Below, piece after piece: positions 8,488 to 16,600 of a stretch of 32,342 bases of DNA. The position numbers were made by a program, and so were the translations under genes. The DNA comes from Microcaldota archaeon (GTDB lineage: Archaea; Micrarchaeota; Micrarchaeia; Micrarchaeales; Micrarchaeaceae): positions 1 to 32,342 of the forward strand of contig JAGWFU010000001.1 of NCBI GenBank assembly GCA_028867845.1, written 5' to 3'. Numbering within the stretch: the first letter of the stretch is position 1; each line of letters opens with the position of its first letter. Below the pieces are notes generated by a model. It was given only the letters and a program-made list of their open reading frames with translations, did no database searches and was not told the origin of the DNA.

Positions 8488-8505
8488 TGGCCCTTTTCGG
8501 GGCCA
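8488..8505. repeat. Inverted repeat between divergent aroA and radical SAM genes
   Basis: TGGCCC (8488-8493) and GGGCCA (8500-8505) form a perfect 6-bp inverted repeat with a six-base loop. It lies between the two divergent promoters and could be an operator half-site pair or a hairpin. No function can be assigned. Confidence 0.4.
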
Positions 8506-8555
8506 AAAACCAGGTCTGCAAAAGCTGAAAGGAAGTAAAAACCCCCGTAGATATG

Positions 8556-8566
8556 CTTTAAATACT
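8556..8566 (+). promoter_or_regulatory. TATA box of the radical SAM gene
   Basis: The element ctttaaatac lies about 41-51 bases upstream of the ATG at 8607, leaving a leader of roughly 20-25 bases. Confidence 0.6.
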
Positions 8567-8606
8567 TTGAATGGCCTATTCTAGCTGTAGTTAGTGGTTG
8601 ATATAG

Positions 8607-10658
8607 ATGGCTAATGTTAACGAAATCAAGGTCGAGGGCGTAAAGGCCCAGGTGCAGACTCAGACCCAGGTGCAGCCGCAGGCGCAGCAGCCCATGGATC
8701 CCGCCCTGGCACCCTACCACAGGACCATGGAGGAGATAGAGGCCATGCCTGTGATAGAGAAGACCATGACGGTATGCCCTGAGTGCAAGCTCATAGTCAA
8801 CGGAATAATATACAAGGACGGGGACAACGTGATGATAAGGAAGCACTGCCCCGAGCACAACTGGACAATTGAGAAATATTGGGAAGACTACGACATGTAC
8901 ATGAAGATGAGGCGTTACAATTACTTCGGAAGGGGATTCGACAACCCCAACTTCATAACCGAGACGAAGGGGGCGAACTGCCCCTTCGACTGCGGAATGT
9001 GCGAGAGGCACAAGTCCCACACCGGATTGGCCAACGTCGTGGTAACGAACAGGTGCCACCTGTCGTGCTGGTACTGCTTCTTCTATGCGAAGGAGGGAGA
9101 GCCGATCTACGAGCCCTCCACTGACGAGCTCAGGAAGATATTCAAGAACCTGAGGAACCAGAAGCCCATACCTGCCAACGCGCTCCAGATAACTGGAGGA
9201 GAGCCGACCATGCACCCCGACATAGTGGGTGTAATCCAGGCGGCGAAGGAGGAGGGATTCGACCAGATCCAGCTCAACACGACTGGAATAAACCTTGCGC
9301 TGAACCCTGAGCTGGCGTACAAGATAAAGCACGCGGGCGCGGGAACTCTGTACCTCAGCTACGACGGAGTGAGCAAGAGGGCGAACCCCAAGAACCACTG
9401 GGAGGCCCCGCTCACGCTGGACGTGGCGAGGAAGGCCCACATAAACGTGGTGCTGGTACCCACTGTAATAAGGACGATAAACGACCACGAGCTGGGCTCG
9501 ATAATCAACTTCGCGCTCAACAACACCGACGTCATAAAGGCGGTGAACTTCCAGCCGGTATCGCTGGTGGGAAGGATGCCTACGAGGCTGAGGGAGAAGC
9601 AGAGGATATCGATTCCGGGAGCGATCAAGCTGATAGAGAAGCAGACCAACGGCGTGATAAGGAAGGAGCACTGGTTCTCGGTGCCTTACGTCGGAGGGAT
9701 AAACAAGTTCATAGAGGCGCTCACTGGAGAGTACAAGTACGACCTCTCCATACACTTCGCGTGCGGAGCTGGCTGCTACATATTCCTCGACAGCGACAAC
9801 AAGATAATACCGGTCACTGAGTTCGTCGACGCCGCAGGAATGCTCGACCACCTGCAGAAGGCGGTCAACGAGATGGAGGGCAAGGGCAAGCTCGCGAGGA
9901 AGGCCATCGCGGTCAAGACGCTTCTGGGCATAACCAAGTTCATAGACAAGAAGAAGCAGCCCAAGTCGGTCAACTTCATGAAGCTGCTGATGTCGATATT
10001 CACGAAGCACGACTTCGGCTCGATGGGAACGCTGCAGATGAAGTCCCTCTTCTTGGGGATGATGCACTTCCAGGACGAGTACACATACGACATCCACAGG
10101 GTCGAGAAGTGCGACATACACTACGCGATGCCCGACGGAGAGGTTCTCCCGTTCTGCACGTTCAACGTCTTCCCAGAGGTATACAGGGACAAGGTGCAGA
10201 AGCAGTACTCAATCCCGACCAAGGAGTGGAGCAAGACCCACCCGAGCTGGGGATACTCCAAGGACAAGTACATAAGGAACGTCAAGGAGTGGGAGGCCAC
10301 AGAGCCTTACAGGAGGACCTACGGCATGATGAAGGACTACTTCGCCATGCAGGTAAACGGAGGGATTCCGGTGGCGAACTTCGCCAACGAGAAGTTCGAC
10401 GGAGTTGCACCAGCAGTCGCTGCAAAGCAGCAGGTCGCCGTTATGGCAGCACAGCCTGCAGCTCACCAGGAGCAGACCATGAAGGTCGCTCCCTCTACTG
10501 CAGCTACTCATGCAGCAGTCCACCACGCCCACGAGGAGCACTCCGAGAAGAAGGAGGGAGACTCATGCGGCTGCGGAGGCGGGTCATGCGGATGCGGCAA
10601 GGGAGCCGAGGCTGAGGGCGATTCGTGCGGCTGCGGAAGCGGCTCGTGCGGATGCTGA
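8607..10658 (+). CDS. tes: Tes-like radical SAM enzyme (tetraether lipid synthase family)
   Basis: This 683-residue protein has the radical SAM cluster motif NRCHLSCWYC (Cys150, 154, 157) and ITGGEPT (about 195-201). The preceding block CPFDCGMC.RHKSHTGLANVVVTNRC is the hallmark of the MJ0619/Tes group, which couples two archaeol lipids tail to tail into membrane-spanning GDGT. An N-terminal CPEC (57-60) and CPEH (81-84) look like the rubredoxin-type iron site reported for that group. Further Cys at FACGAGC and around VEKCDIH..LPFCTFN could hold auxiliary clusters. The first 35 residues are Gln-rich. Unusual is the C-terminus: a low-complexity linker, a His-rich patch (HAAVHHAHEEH) and two near-identical Cys-rich repeats with eight Cys in all. 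It is followed by a probable operon partner. Function is by family resemblance; other lipid or methyl-transfer chemistry in the same clan is possible. Confidence 0.85.
   Translation: MANVNEIKVEGVKAQVQTQTQVQPQAQQPMDPALAPYHRTMEEIEAMPVIEKTMTVCPECKLIVNGIIYKDGDNVMIRKHCPEHNWTIEKYWEDYDMYMKMRRYNYFGRGFDNPNFITETKGANCPFDCGMCERHKSHTGLANVVVTNRCHLSCWYCFFYAKEGEPIYEPSTDELRKIFKNLRNQKPIPANALQITGGEPTMHPDIVGVIQAAKEEGFDQIQLNTTGINLALNPELAYKIKHAGAGTLYLSYDGVSKRANPKNHWEAPLTLDVARKAHINVVLVPTVIRTINDHELGSIINFALNNTDVIKAVNFQPVSLVGRMPTRLREKQRISIPGAIKLIEKQTNGVIRKEHWFSVPYVGGINKFIEALTGEYKYDLSIHFACGAGCYIFLDSDNKIIPVTEFVDAAGMLDHLQKAVNEMEGKGKLARKAIAVKTLLGITKFIDKKKQPKSVNFMKLLMSIFTKHDFGSMGTLQMKSLFLGMMHFQDEYTYDIHRVEKCDIHYAMPDGEVLPFCTFNVFPEVYRDKVQKQYSIPTKEWSKTHPSWGYSKDKYIRNVKEWEATEPYRRTYGMMKDYFAMQVNGGIPVANFANEKFDGVAPAVAAKQQVAVMAAQPAAHQEQTMKVAPSTAATHAAVHHAHEEHSEKKEGDSCGCGGGSCGCGKGAEAEGDSCGCGSGSCGC
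10560..10655 (+). repeat. Direct repeat encoding the Cys-rich tail of the radical SAM protein
   Basis: Two 36-base units (10560-10595 and 10620-10655) are about 85% identical and separated by 24 bases, giving a 60-base period. Each encodes D-S-C-G-C-G-x-G-S-C-G-C. This is an in-frame tandem duplication at the 3' end of the gene. Confidence 0.85.
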
Positions 10659-10693
10659 GACGCAGCTTCGCTACTAATTAGTCAGTGCTTCAT

Positions 10694-11389
10694 ATGGACC
10701 ATACAACTGCAGGACCGGAGGCAAAGCAGGCGGAGGAGGAGAACGCAAACTTCAACGCCTACGTCACCGAGGATGGCAAGCAGTACAGGGTCCCATACAG
10801 GATGATTAAGAGGCTAATTTTCTCCAACGTCAAGAAGGAGGAGCTGCAGGACATACAGCACTCAGCAAGATTGCAGTACAGGCTCATGCTGATGGATCCA
10901 GTGATCAAGGCGAACGTCAACTTCACCAAGAGGATCATAACGATTCTGTACAACCCCAAGACTGCGGAGAACATAAGGGAGAAGACCAGCAGCGAGGAGC
11001 TCATCCAGTTCCTCGCCAAGCAGGGGGTAAACGTCGACACCAACTCGATGGCCGAGGAGGACTACGACTACTACAAGAACCTCTACACCTACGCCTACAT
11101 GCCCCCCACGATCAGGGAGACAACTCCATACGGATACACGAAGGAAGAGTGGCTCAAGATAAGGGACGACTGGAAGACGAAGATGACGAAGGTCGAGGCC
11201 GGCAAGCTGGGCAAGCACAGGGAGTGGCAGGACAGCTACCTTGAGGAGAATCCCGAGATAGCCAAGGTGATAGCGCCCGAGTTCAAGCCCAAGGCCGCGG
11301 CGGTGGTCAAGAAGTCGCTGCTCGGCGGCATATTGGGGAACAAGGAGGCCAAGAAGAAGGAGAAGGGATTCTGGTTCCACGGAATCTGA
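10694..11389 (+). CDS. Hypothetical protein with HMA-like segment, next to tes
   Basis: The likely start is the ATG at 10694 (231 residues); a GTG three codons upstream at 10685 is the alternative. I do not recognise a family. After a polar N-terminus, residues about 35-105 run strand-helix-strand-strand-helix. The piece VNFTKRIITILYNPKTAEN followed by SSEELIQFLAKQGVNVD resembles heavy-metal-associated (HMA/ferredoxin-like) domains, but no CxxC metal site is present. The middle is rich in Tyr and Asp (EEDYDYYKNLYTYAYMPP). The C-terminus is basic (SLLGGILGNKEAKKKEKGF) and could touch lipid or RNA. It starts 36 bases after the Tes-like gene with no visible promoter, so it is probably co-transcribed. 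It is a candidate accessory factor for that enzyme. Confidence 0.7.
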   Translation: MDHTTAGPEAKQAEEENANFNAYVTEDGKQYRVPYRMIKRLIFSNVKKEELQDIQHSARLQYRLMLMDPVIKANVNFTKRIITILYNPKTAENIREKTSSEELIQFLAKQGVNVDTNSMAEEDYDYYKNLYTYAYMPPTIRETTPYGYTKEEWLKIRDDWKTKMTKVEAGKLGKHREWQDSYLEENPEIAKVIAPEFKPKAAAVVKKSLLGGILGNKEAKKKEKGFWFHGI

Positions 11390-11404
11390 TTTTTCAGTGA
11401 GCGG

Positions 11405-12085
11405 ATGCAGAAGACACTCGTACTTATAGACCCGGACAGGGCGCTGGTCAGGGAGGCCAAGAACGTATCCCAGTACTACATGGAGGGGATAAGGATGGTC
11501 TACGGCGTCTACATGGAGGACATAAACCTCGACGAGTTCGTGGGCAGGACGACGCAGGAGACTGTGATAGAGCTGCTCCAGAGGAACGGAGTGCCGCAGG
11601 AGGAGATAAACGAGAAGCTCCACGTATTCGCGGAAGAGCTGCCGTACGAGCACTACAACGTAGCGGGCCACGACGCCGCCATTCTTGGCGACGGGACAAA
11701 GGACGCTTTAGAGAGATTGTCTAAGGACAACGACATAATATTGGGCGCGGCATCGGGCCAGCTAGAGAGGATACTCAAGAACATGTTCGAGCGTGCAGGG
11801 CTGAAGATGGAGTCGTATTTCAAGTTCGGAGCGTACGGCGACGCGGCGGTAGGGATGGAGGGCATACTCAACGCAGCCCTGGGCAAGGCGAACGGATTCG
11901 GCATTCCGAAGGAGAGGATATTCTTTGTCGGGTACTCGCCGCAGTCCATAACGGCTGCAAAGGCGCTGGGCATACGCACCATCGGCATATCCACTGACTA
12001 CTTCTTCAAGGAGCAGCTATCCCACGCCGGGGCAGAGCAGGTTACGAAGAGCCCGAGGGACATACCTAAGCTTACCAGAAACTGA
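11405..12085 (+). CDS. HAD-superfamily protein, catalytic motifs partly lost
   Basis: The 226-residue protein has the HAD layout. Motif I is LIDPDRAL (Asp9, Asp11), followed by a helical cap (about 20-95), motif II ILGAAS (Ser near 116), and a C-terminal Rossmann half with FFVGYSPQSITAAKALGIRTIGIS. In active phosphatases of the phosphoglycolate type the last motif reads GDSxxD; here both acidic positions are Tyr and Ser. Magnesium binding should therefore be weak or lost, and a non-catalytic or altered role is possible. The ATG is preceded by gtgagcgg and lies 15 bases after the previous gene, so it probably belongs to the tes transcription unit. No substrate can be named. Confidence 0.75.
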   Translation: MQKTLVLIDPDRALVREAKNVSQYYMEGIRMVYGVYMEDINLDEFVGRTTQETVIELLQRNGVPQEEINEKLHVFAEELPYEHYNVAGHDAAILGDGTKDALERLSKDNDIILGAASGQLERILKNMFERAGLKMESYFKFGAYGDAAVGMEGILNAALGKANGFGIPKERIFFVGYSPQSITAAKALGIRTIGISTDYFFKEQLSHAGAEQVTKSPRDIPKLTRN

Positions 12086-12100
12086 GCCGCAGGAAGATAC

Positions 12101-12110
12101 CTATTTATAC
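12101..12110 (+). promoter_or_regulatory. TATA box of the first pilin-like giant gene
   Basis: The element ctatttatac lies 33-42 bases upstream of the TTG start at 12143, a typical archaeal distance. Confidence 0.6.
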
Positions 12111-12142
12111 CTGCGATTTCCCATAGCTAATCGAGTGATTCG

Positions 12143-14761
12143 TTGGAAGGCAGGGTCAAGGCGCAATCCGCGATGGAGTATCTCTCCACCTACGGCTGGG
12201 CGATACTCGTAATAGTGATTGTCGCAGCGCTTCTGTACCTGTACTCCTCGACGCCATCAACCGTCGTACCCACCTCCTGCAAATTCATAAGCGGGGTGTA
12301 CTGCAACGACATAGTGCTGGGCACCAACGCGATGACCAAGGCCACTACGGTCGGGCTGTTCCTAACTAACTCCCAACCCTACCCTATGGCCAAGCCCTAC
12401 TTCTTCGCGAAGGTCGCGGGCGCGAACACCACAGGCACATCATGCTCGCCCAACTACGTCCTCGCCGGAGGCTCAATGGTCTGCGTGCTCAACCTGCCAG
12501 TATCAACCACGATGGGCCAGTTCCTTGCAGGCAACCTTTACCTGAATGCGACTTACTGCGGGCTGCAGCCCAACTACTCGCAGGCGAACCTGTGCAACAC
12601 AGCGCCAAGGCAGACCTACATAGGGATCTTCAATTCGCACGCAGAGCCGCTCATAAGCACTAACACTATAATAACTCTGGCAGCCGCCAACGCCACGCAG
12701 TCGGCCAACGGCGCGCTTGACCCGCTGATAGCTACTGTCACGCTTCTCGGATACCCGCTCTCAGGGGCGTCTGTGAACTTCACGGCGAACGTCCCCGGCT
12801 ATCCACTGTCGCCCAACTTCACGACTACGAACACCACAGGGAAGGCACTCAGCCACATATCAGGCACCAGGACAGGCAACGTGCTCGTGACCGCAGCGTA
12901 CGCAGGTGAGGACGCCAACGCTGTGGTGCAGTTCGTGCCTGCGACAAACGTAAAGTTCGCTGTCACGGGATTCCCCTACTGCTCTACAGCAGGCCAGATA
13001 ATAACTATCGACGGGACTGGTTACACCTGCGGCCAACTCACATCGACGACCTTTTCGTGGGGCGCTGGAAGCGTCCACTCCTGCGTAGTCAACGCGATAG
13101 TGCCTGACACCTCAACCATAAGGGGGGCGTGCAAGACCACTGGAGTCTACTGCTCGGCGAACTCCAACGCCGTCATAACGATCAACTGCACGCCCCAGTA
13201 CTACCTCACCGAGTCCGCAAGCCCGCCCGCCGGCGGGTCTATATCCCCCGGCAGCAACTGGTACAACAACACCACTCCTGTAAGCATAAGCACGGCCAAC
13301 AGCGTGGGATACACCTTCCAGGGATGGGCAGGCTCAGGCACCGTGTCCTACACCGGCTCCTCCAACCCCGCCACAGTGACGATGGACTCGCCGGTTGCCG
13401 AGCAGGCCACATACTCGCTGCAGGCGACGTTCTTCGAGAGCGGCCTCGCCGGCGGCACATCGTGGGCAGTGACGCTCAACGGCAACACCCTCTCCACTAC
13501 GGGCACGTCCATAACCTTCACCGGCCTGCCGTCTGGCTCGTTCCCGTGGAGCACCAACGCCGTGGTATCCTGCGGCACTGGGTGCCAGTACCTGGCGTCG
13601 CCCACATCGGGCATGGTATCGACTACGGGCGGTTCCGCGTCCCAGACGGTAACATACACGCCCCAGTACTACCTCACGATGGCAGCTGGGGCAAACGGGG
13701 CTGTCTCGCCATCGAGCGAGTGGCAGAACTCTGGCAACGTGGTGACCATAACAGCCACGCCCAACGCCAATTTTGCGTTTAGCGGCTGGACAGGCACTGG
13801 TTCGGGTTCCTACTCCGGGACAGCGAACCCCTCTACAGTGACAATGAACGGGGCGGTATCGGAGACCGCAGCATTCGCATTCCAGACTACTTACAATCCC
13901 GCGAGCGGCAACTACGCCGGCGATGTGATATTCAGCTCGTCCACAACACTTACCGGCGCCGTCATCGCCTCTAACATGGTGCTGGTGCAGAGCGGCGTTA
14001 CCGTTAATGAGAATGGTCAGTATCTGGAGGGCAACATACTGGTGCAGAATGTGGGCACTATCAATGATGGCTATGACGGCGGCGCCGGAGGTGCTGGGGG
14101 CACTGCTGGTGGCACAGGCGGCAACGGCGGGGCAGGTGGCGCACTAAAAAGCATGACAAGTGCATATTTCAGCCAAATGCTTACAGGTGGACATGGTGGC
14201 AATGGCGGCGGGGGCGGGGGCGGGGACTGCAGCTATTGCGGCAGCGCCTATGGCGGTATTGGTGGTGCTGGCGGAGCGGGAGGAGGCATAGTTCAAATTT
14301 ATTCAGGAAATGTGATTAACCAAGGAATAGTCACTGTTAGCGGCGGCAATGGGCTGCCTGGTGGCTCGGTGAGCGGGGCAGGTGGCGGGGGCGGCGGGGC
14401 AGGTGGCGGGGGCGGCACAATCTTGATAGGGTACGGTGGTAGCTTTACCGCAGGCACGCTATACTATGGCAAGGGTACCGACGCCATTGGTGGAACAGGA
14501 ACCGGCGGTTCAATTACAGAAGGTTCTGGCGGTTCTACTGGTGGAGGCGGAGGAGGCCAAGGCACGACCATCCCATCAGGCAGCCCCTGCAACGAATATA
14601 TAGGAGGAAGTGGCGGCAACGGCGGTGGCGGCGCTGCAGGCGGTGCTGGCGGGGTAGGAAACAACTGCGGCCCATCTAGCCCTGCCGGCGGCAACGGGGC
14701 CTCTGGGACCAATACAAATTCTGCTGGGCAACTGATTACAAAATCGGGATGGACGCCTTAA
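12143..14761 (+). CDS. Pilin-anchored surface protein with InlB-like repeats and glycine-rich C-terminus
   Basis: The start is TTG at 12143, giving 872 residues. The N-terminus (short basic KAQ, then SAMEYLSTYGWAIL and a hydrophobic helix to about residue 32) is a class III/type IV pilin-like signal and anchor. An extracellular region with many N-x-S/T sites follows, then two InlB-like units (about 350-425 and 505-580), each opening PQYYLT and containing GWxGxG and NPxTVTM. Between them is a thermopsin-type beta unit (ATFFESGLAGGTSWAVTLNG). A Gly-rich domain starting near residue 640 is dominated by GGxGG and ends GQLITKSGWTP. Base and codon use become more mixed (more GGT, ACA, ATT) in the last third, as if that module has a different history. 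It probably forms or decorates a surface filament. Part of it (13053-13240) has a diverged copy at 17788-17978. Confidence 0.85.
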   Translation: MEGRVKAQSAMEYLSTYGWAILVIVIVAALLYLYSSTPSTVVPTSCKFISGVYCNDIVLGTNAMTKATTVGLFLTNSQPYPMAKPYFFAKVAGANTTGTSCSPNYVLAGGSMVCVLNLPVSTTMGQFLAGNLYLNATYCGLQPNYSQANLCNTAPRQTYIGIFNSHAEPLISTNTIITLAAANATQSANGALDPLIATVTLLGYPLSGASVNFTANVPGYPLSPNFTTTNTTGKALSHISGTRTGNVLVTAAYAGEDANAVVQFVPATNVKFAVTGFPYCSTAGQIITIDGTGYTCGQLTSTTFSWGAGSVHSCVVNAIVPDTSTIRGACKTTGVYCSANSNAVITINCTPQYYLTESASPPAGGSISPGSNWYNNTTPVSISTANSVGYTFQGWAGSGTVSYTGSSNPATVTMDSPVAEQATYSLQATFFESGLAGGTSWAVTLNGNTLSTTGTSITFTGLPSGSFPWSTNAVVSCGTGCQYLASPTSGMVSTTGGSASQTVTYTPQYYLTMAAGANGAVSPSSEWQNSGNVVTITATPNANFAFSGWTGTGSGSYSGTANPSTVTMNGAVSETAAFAFQTTYNPASGNYAGDVIFSSSTTLTGAVIASNMVLVQSGVTVNENGQYLEGNILVQNVGTINDGYDGGAGGAGGTAGGTGGNGGAGGALKSMTSAYFSQMLTGGHGGNGGGGGGGDCSYCGSAYGGIGGAGGAGGGIVQIYSGNVINQGIVTVSGGNGLPGGSVSGAGGGGGGAGGGGGTILIGYGGSFTAGTLYYGKGTDAIGGTGTGGSITEGSGGSTGGGGGGQGTTIPSGSPCNEYIGGSGGNGGGGAAGGAGGVGNNCGPSSPAGGNGASGTNTNSAGQLITKSGWTP
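13053..13240 (+). repeat. Segment duplicated at 17788-17978 (copy A)
   Basis: By eye, about 80-85% of bases match between this part of the pilin-like gene and 17788-17978, from the shared tcgtggggcgc to the codons for SPSAGGS/SPPAGGS. Here the copy is in an open frame; the other copy is frameshifted. The block acgccccagtactacctcac also recurs within this gene at about 13660-13679. Confidence 0.85.
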
Positions 14762-14955
14762 TTACTAGGCCGGTTAGGTATCGCACTCAGACAGCAACTG
14801 ACTACTTCTCCTCTCCAAGGATCAGCTATCGCAGCGGGGTGCGGAGCAGTAACCAAGAGCTCTAAGGACATCCCGATACTCGTGAGGGGTTGAGCCCACA
14901 GGGAAGGGGGCACAATCAATACTTATCCCACATGCGCCCTGTGTGTCAAATACGG

Positions 14956-15063
14956 GGCGACGGGAGCTCCTGCAACTATCAAGGCTGCACTGACAACGGT
15001 AGTGCAGGAGACTGAGGCACAGCCATAATAGCTTTCGACGCCCTTGGGCACGGAAACCCATAG
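14956..15063 (+). pseudogene. Remnant of a glycine-rich surface protein C-terminus
   Basis: Read in the frame ending with TAG at 15061-15063, this segment encodes GSAGD, a TGA stop at 15013-15015, then GTAIIAFDALGHGNP. The last part matches the end of the intact protein at 18279-19934 (SGIVIIAYNALGNGTP) and the remnant ending at 18026 (SGIVVIAYNSLGNGNP). A premature stop and no open start upstream indicate a decayed gene. In the whole 352-base interval 14762-15113 I otherwise see only the fibrillarin promoter. Confidence 0.7.
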
Positions 15064-15077
15064 ATGATGCCCGATAC

Positions 15078-15088
15078 TATTTTTAAGA
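15078..15088 (+). promoter_or_regulatory. TATA box of the fibrillarin gene
   Basis: The element ctatttttaag ends 26 bases upstream of the ATG at 15114, so the transcript is probably leaderless or nearly so. Confidence 0.55.
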
Positions 15089-15113
15089 TGAGCATGCAAA
15101 GCTGTATGATTAG

Positions 15114-15770
15114 ATGGCGGTAAAGCGGCTCTTCGAGAACGTCTATCTGATAGACGGGAAGCTGGCCACCCCGAACCTGAAGAGGGGCAAGAGGGTATAC
15201 AACGAGGAGCTGGTGCAGGTCGACAGCACAGAGTACAGGCTGTGGAACCCCTACAGGAGCAAGCTCGCCGCTGCGATACTCAACGGCATGAAGAACATGT
15301 CGATAAAGGAGGGCTCGGACGTGCTCTACGTGGGAGCGGCGACGGGCACCACGGTCAGCCACGTGAGCGACATAGTCAAGGGGGGCAGCGTCTTCGCCGT
15401 GGAGCTGGCGGAGAGGAACATGAGGAACCTGTTGGAGCTCTGCGACGCCAGGGACAATATAATGCCCATACTCTCCGATGCGAGGCAGACCGAGAACTAC
15501 GAGTCCGTCGTGGGCAAGGTGGACGTCATGTACCAGGACGTATCGGCGAAGGAGCAGGCCGCCATTCTGCTTGCCAACAGCAGGTTCCTGAAGGAGGGAG
15601 GCATAGCATACTTCATAATAAAGTCGCAGAGCGTAGACATATCGAAGAGGCCGAAGGAGGTGTACGAGCAGGAGCTGAAGCTGCTCGAGGGTGCCTTCAA
15701 GATAGAGGAGCGCATAAGCCTAGAGCCCTATGACTCTATGCATCTGTTCGCGGTGCTGAGGAAGGTGTGA
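15114..15770 (+). CDS. flpA: Fibrillarin-like rRNA/tRNA 2'-O-methyltransferase
   Basis: The 218-residue protein is archaeal fibrillarin, the SAM-dependent methyltransferase of box C/D RNPs that modifies rRNA and tRNA 2'-hydroxyls with Nop5 and L7Ae. The N-terminal part has the family segments ENVYLIDGKLATPN and EYRLWNPYRSKLAAAIL. The SAM site is VLYVGAATGTTVSHVSDIV, with FAVELAERNMRNLL and ILSDARQTENY after it. MYQDVSAKEQA and FIIKSQSVD complete the catalytic Lys/Asp set, and MHLFAVLRK closes the protein. Length and motifs indicate a complete enzyme. It is followed with near-overlap by a zinc-ribbon protein. Its RNP partner L7Ae is encoded at 20070; Nop5 is not in the window. It lies between two members of the pilin-like family. 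Confidence 0.95.
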   Translation: MAVKRLFENVYLIDGKLATPNLKRGKRVYNEELVQVDSTEYRLWNPYRSKLAAAILNGMKNMSIKEGSDVLYVGAATGTTVSHVSDIVKGGSVFAVELAERNMRNLLELCDARDNIMPILSDARQTENYESVVGKVDVMYQDVSAKEQAAILLANSRFLKEGGIAYFIIKSQSVDISKRPKEVYEQELKLLEGAFKIEERISLEPYDSMHLFAVLRKV

Positions 15771-15772
15771 GG

Positions 15773-16594
15773 ATGGACCAGAGGAGGTACATGGATTATA
15801 TCTCAAAGTTTGCCACAGCTACGCGGCTCCTCTGCATACACTGTGGGGCAGAGACCCCATCATTGGGGCAGTTCTCCCTATGCTCAGCGTGCGAGAACAT
15901 AGTCGACACAACTGCTGACGCGGCGGCAAAGACGCCAGCAATGGCAGACTCGATAAGGCAGATAAAGGCTCTTGTCGACTCGGGGAATTTCGACGCTGCG
16001 ATTGCGGCATACAAGGGAATAGACCCGACGATGGAGGAGCCGGCACTGCTGTACGCGCTGGCGCTGCTGTACATAAGATACTCCAACAGCGTGCTCGGCG
16101 GAGTCAATTACACAAAGCAGGGATTCATGTACGAGAACATCGATATGCGGGACAGGTCGCTGGCACTGATATCGCTGTCGAAGAGGATGCTTGCCAGGGC
16201 GATAGTGCTTCTCACTGCATCTCTTGCAAAAGGAGAGGAGTACAGGCAGCGTTACCTCCTGCTGCTGTGCCAGATTAAGTTCGGGAAGATCAGGGGAGCA
16301 AGCGAGAGCATTGAGGCACTGAAGAAGTCCAGCCAGCCCGCATTGGCGTCCTACGCATCCCTTCTGCTTGACGCGAAGAGCGGAGAGATGGAGCCCATGC
16401 GCGCGGCCATCGAAGAGATGGAGAGATCGGGAAACATATTCGTTAATACCTTATTTTACGATGCGTACTTGGACTTGAAGGAGAGGAAGGCGGATTCTGC
16501 AAGAATGAAGCTTGCTGCGCTCTCGGCGTACTCGGAGAGCCAGAGTATTGAGGCCTTGATGGAAGAGATAAAGGAGGCCTTGGACCCGCAGTGA
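15773..16594 (+). CDS. Zinc-ribbon protein with helical (TPR-like) repeats
   Basis: The start is taken as the ATG at 15773, just after the fibrillarin stop; a GTG at 15767 overlaps that gene. The product has 273 residues. An N-terminal zinc ribbon has two Cys pairs (CIHCG and CSAC, about residues 20-40). The rest is almost wholly helical, with repeated Ala/Leu patterns such as IKALVDSGNFDAAIAAYKGI and ALASYASLLLDAKSGEMEPM that resemble TPR or Sel1-type repeats. I recognise no named family. Tight coupling to fibrillarin hints at a role in RNA modification or ribosome assembly, which is inference. Codon use matches its neighbours. Confidence 0.75.
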   Translation: MDQRRYMDYISKFATATRLLCIHCGAETPSLGQFSLCSACENIVDTTADAAAKTPAMADSIRQIKALVDSGNFDAAIAAYKGIDPTMEEPALLYALALLYIRYSNSVLGGVNYTKQGFMYENIDMRDRSLALISLSKRMLARAIVLLTASLAKGEEYRQRYLLLLCQIKFGKIRGASESIEALKKSSQPALASYASLLLDAKSGEMEPMRAAIEEMERSGNIFVNTLFYDAYLDLKERKADSARMKLAALSAYSESQSIEALMEEIKEALDPQ

Positions 16595-16600
16595 TTCAAT

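Noticed and set aside
8409..10121. Long 570-codon open frame on the minus strand, antisense to the radical SAM gene
   Set aside because: Its product is low-complexity Leu/Val/Arg/His/Tyr with no domain, as expected for the reverse strand of a GC-rich, codon-biased gene; the plus-strand gene has clear motifs.
10560..10655. CRISPR-like or intergenic repeats at the end of the radical SAM gene
   Set aside because: There are only two units, in frame and encoding the same Cys-rich peptide, so this is a coding duplication. No CRISPR array or cas gene is visible anywhere in the window.
15061..15113. Box C/D guide RNA just upstream of fibrillarin
   Set aside because: GATGATG resembles box C, but the last position does not fit and no box D, C' or D' set with proper spacing was found.
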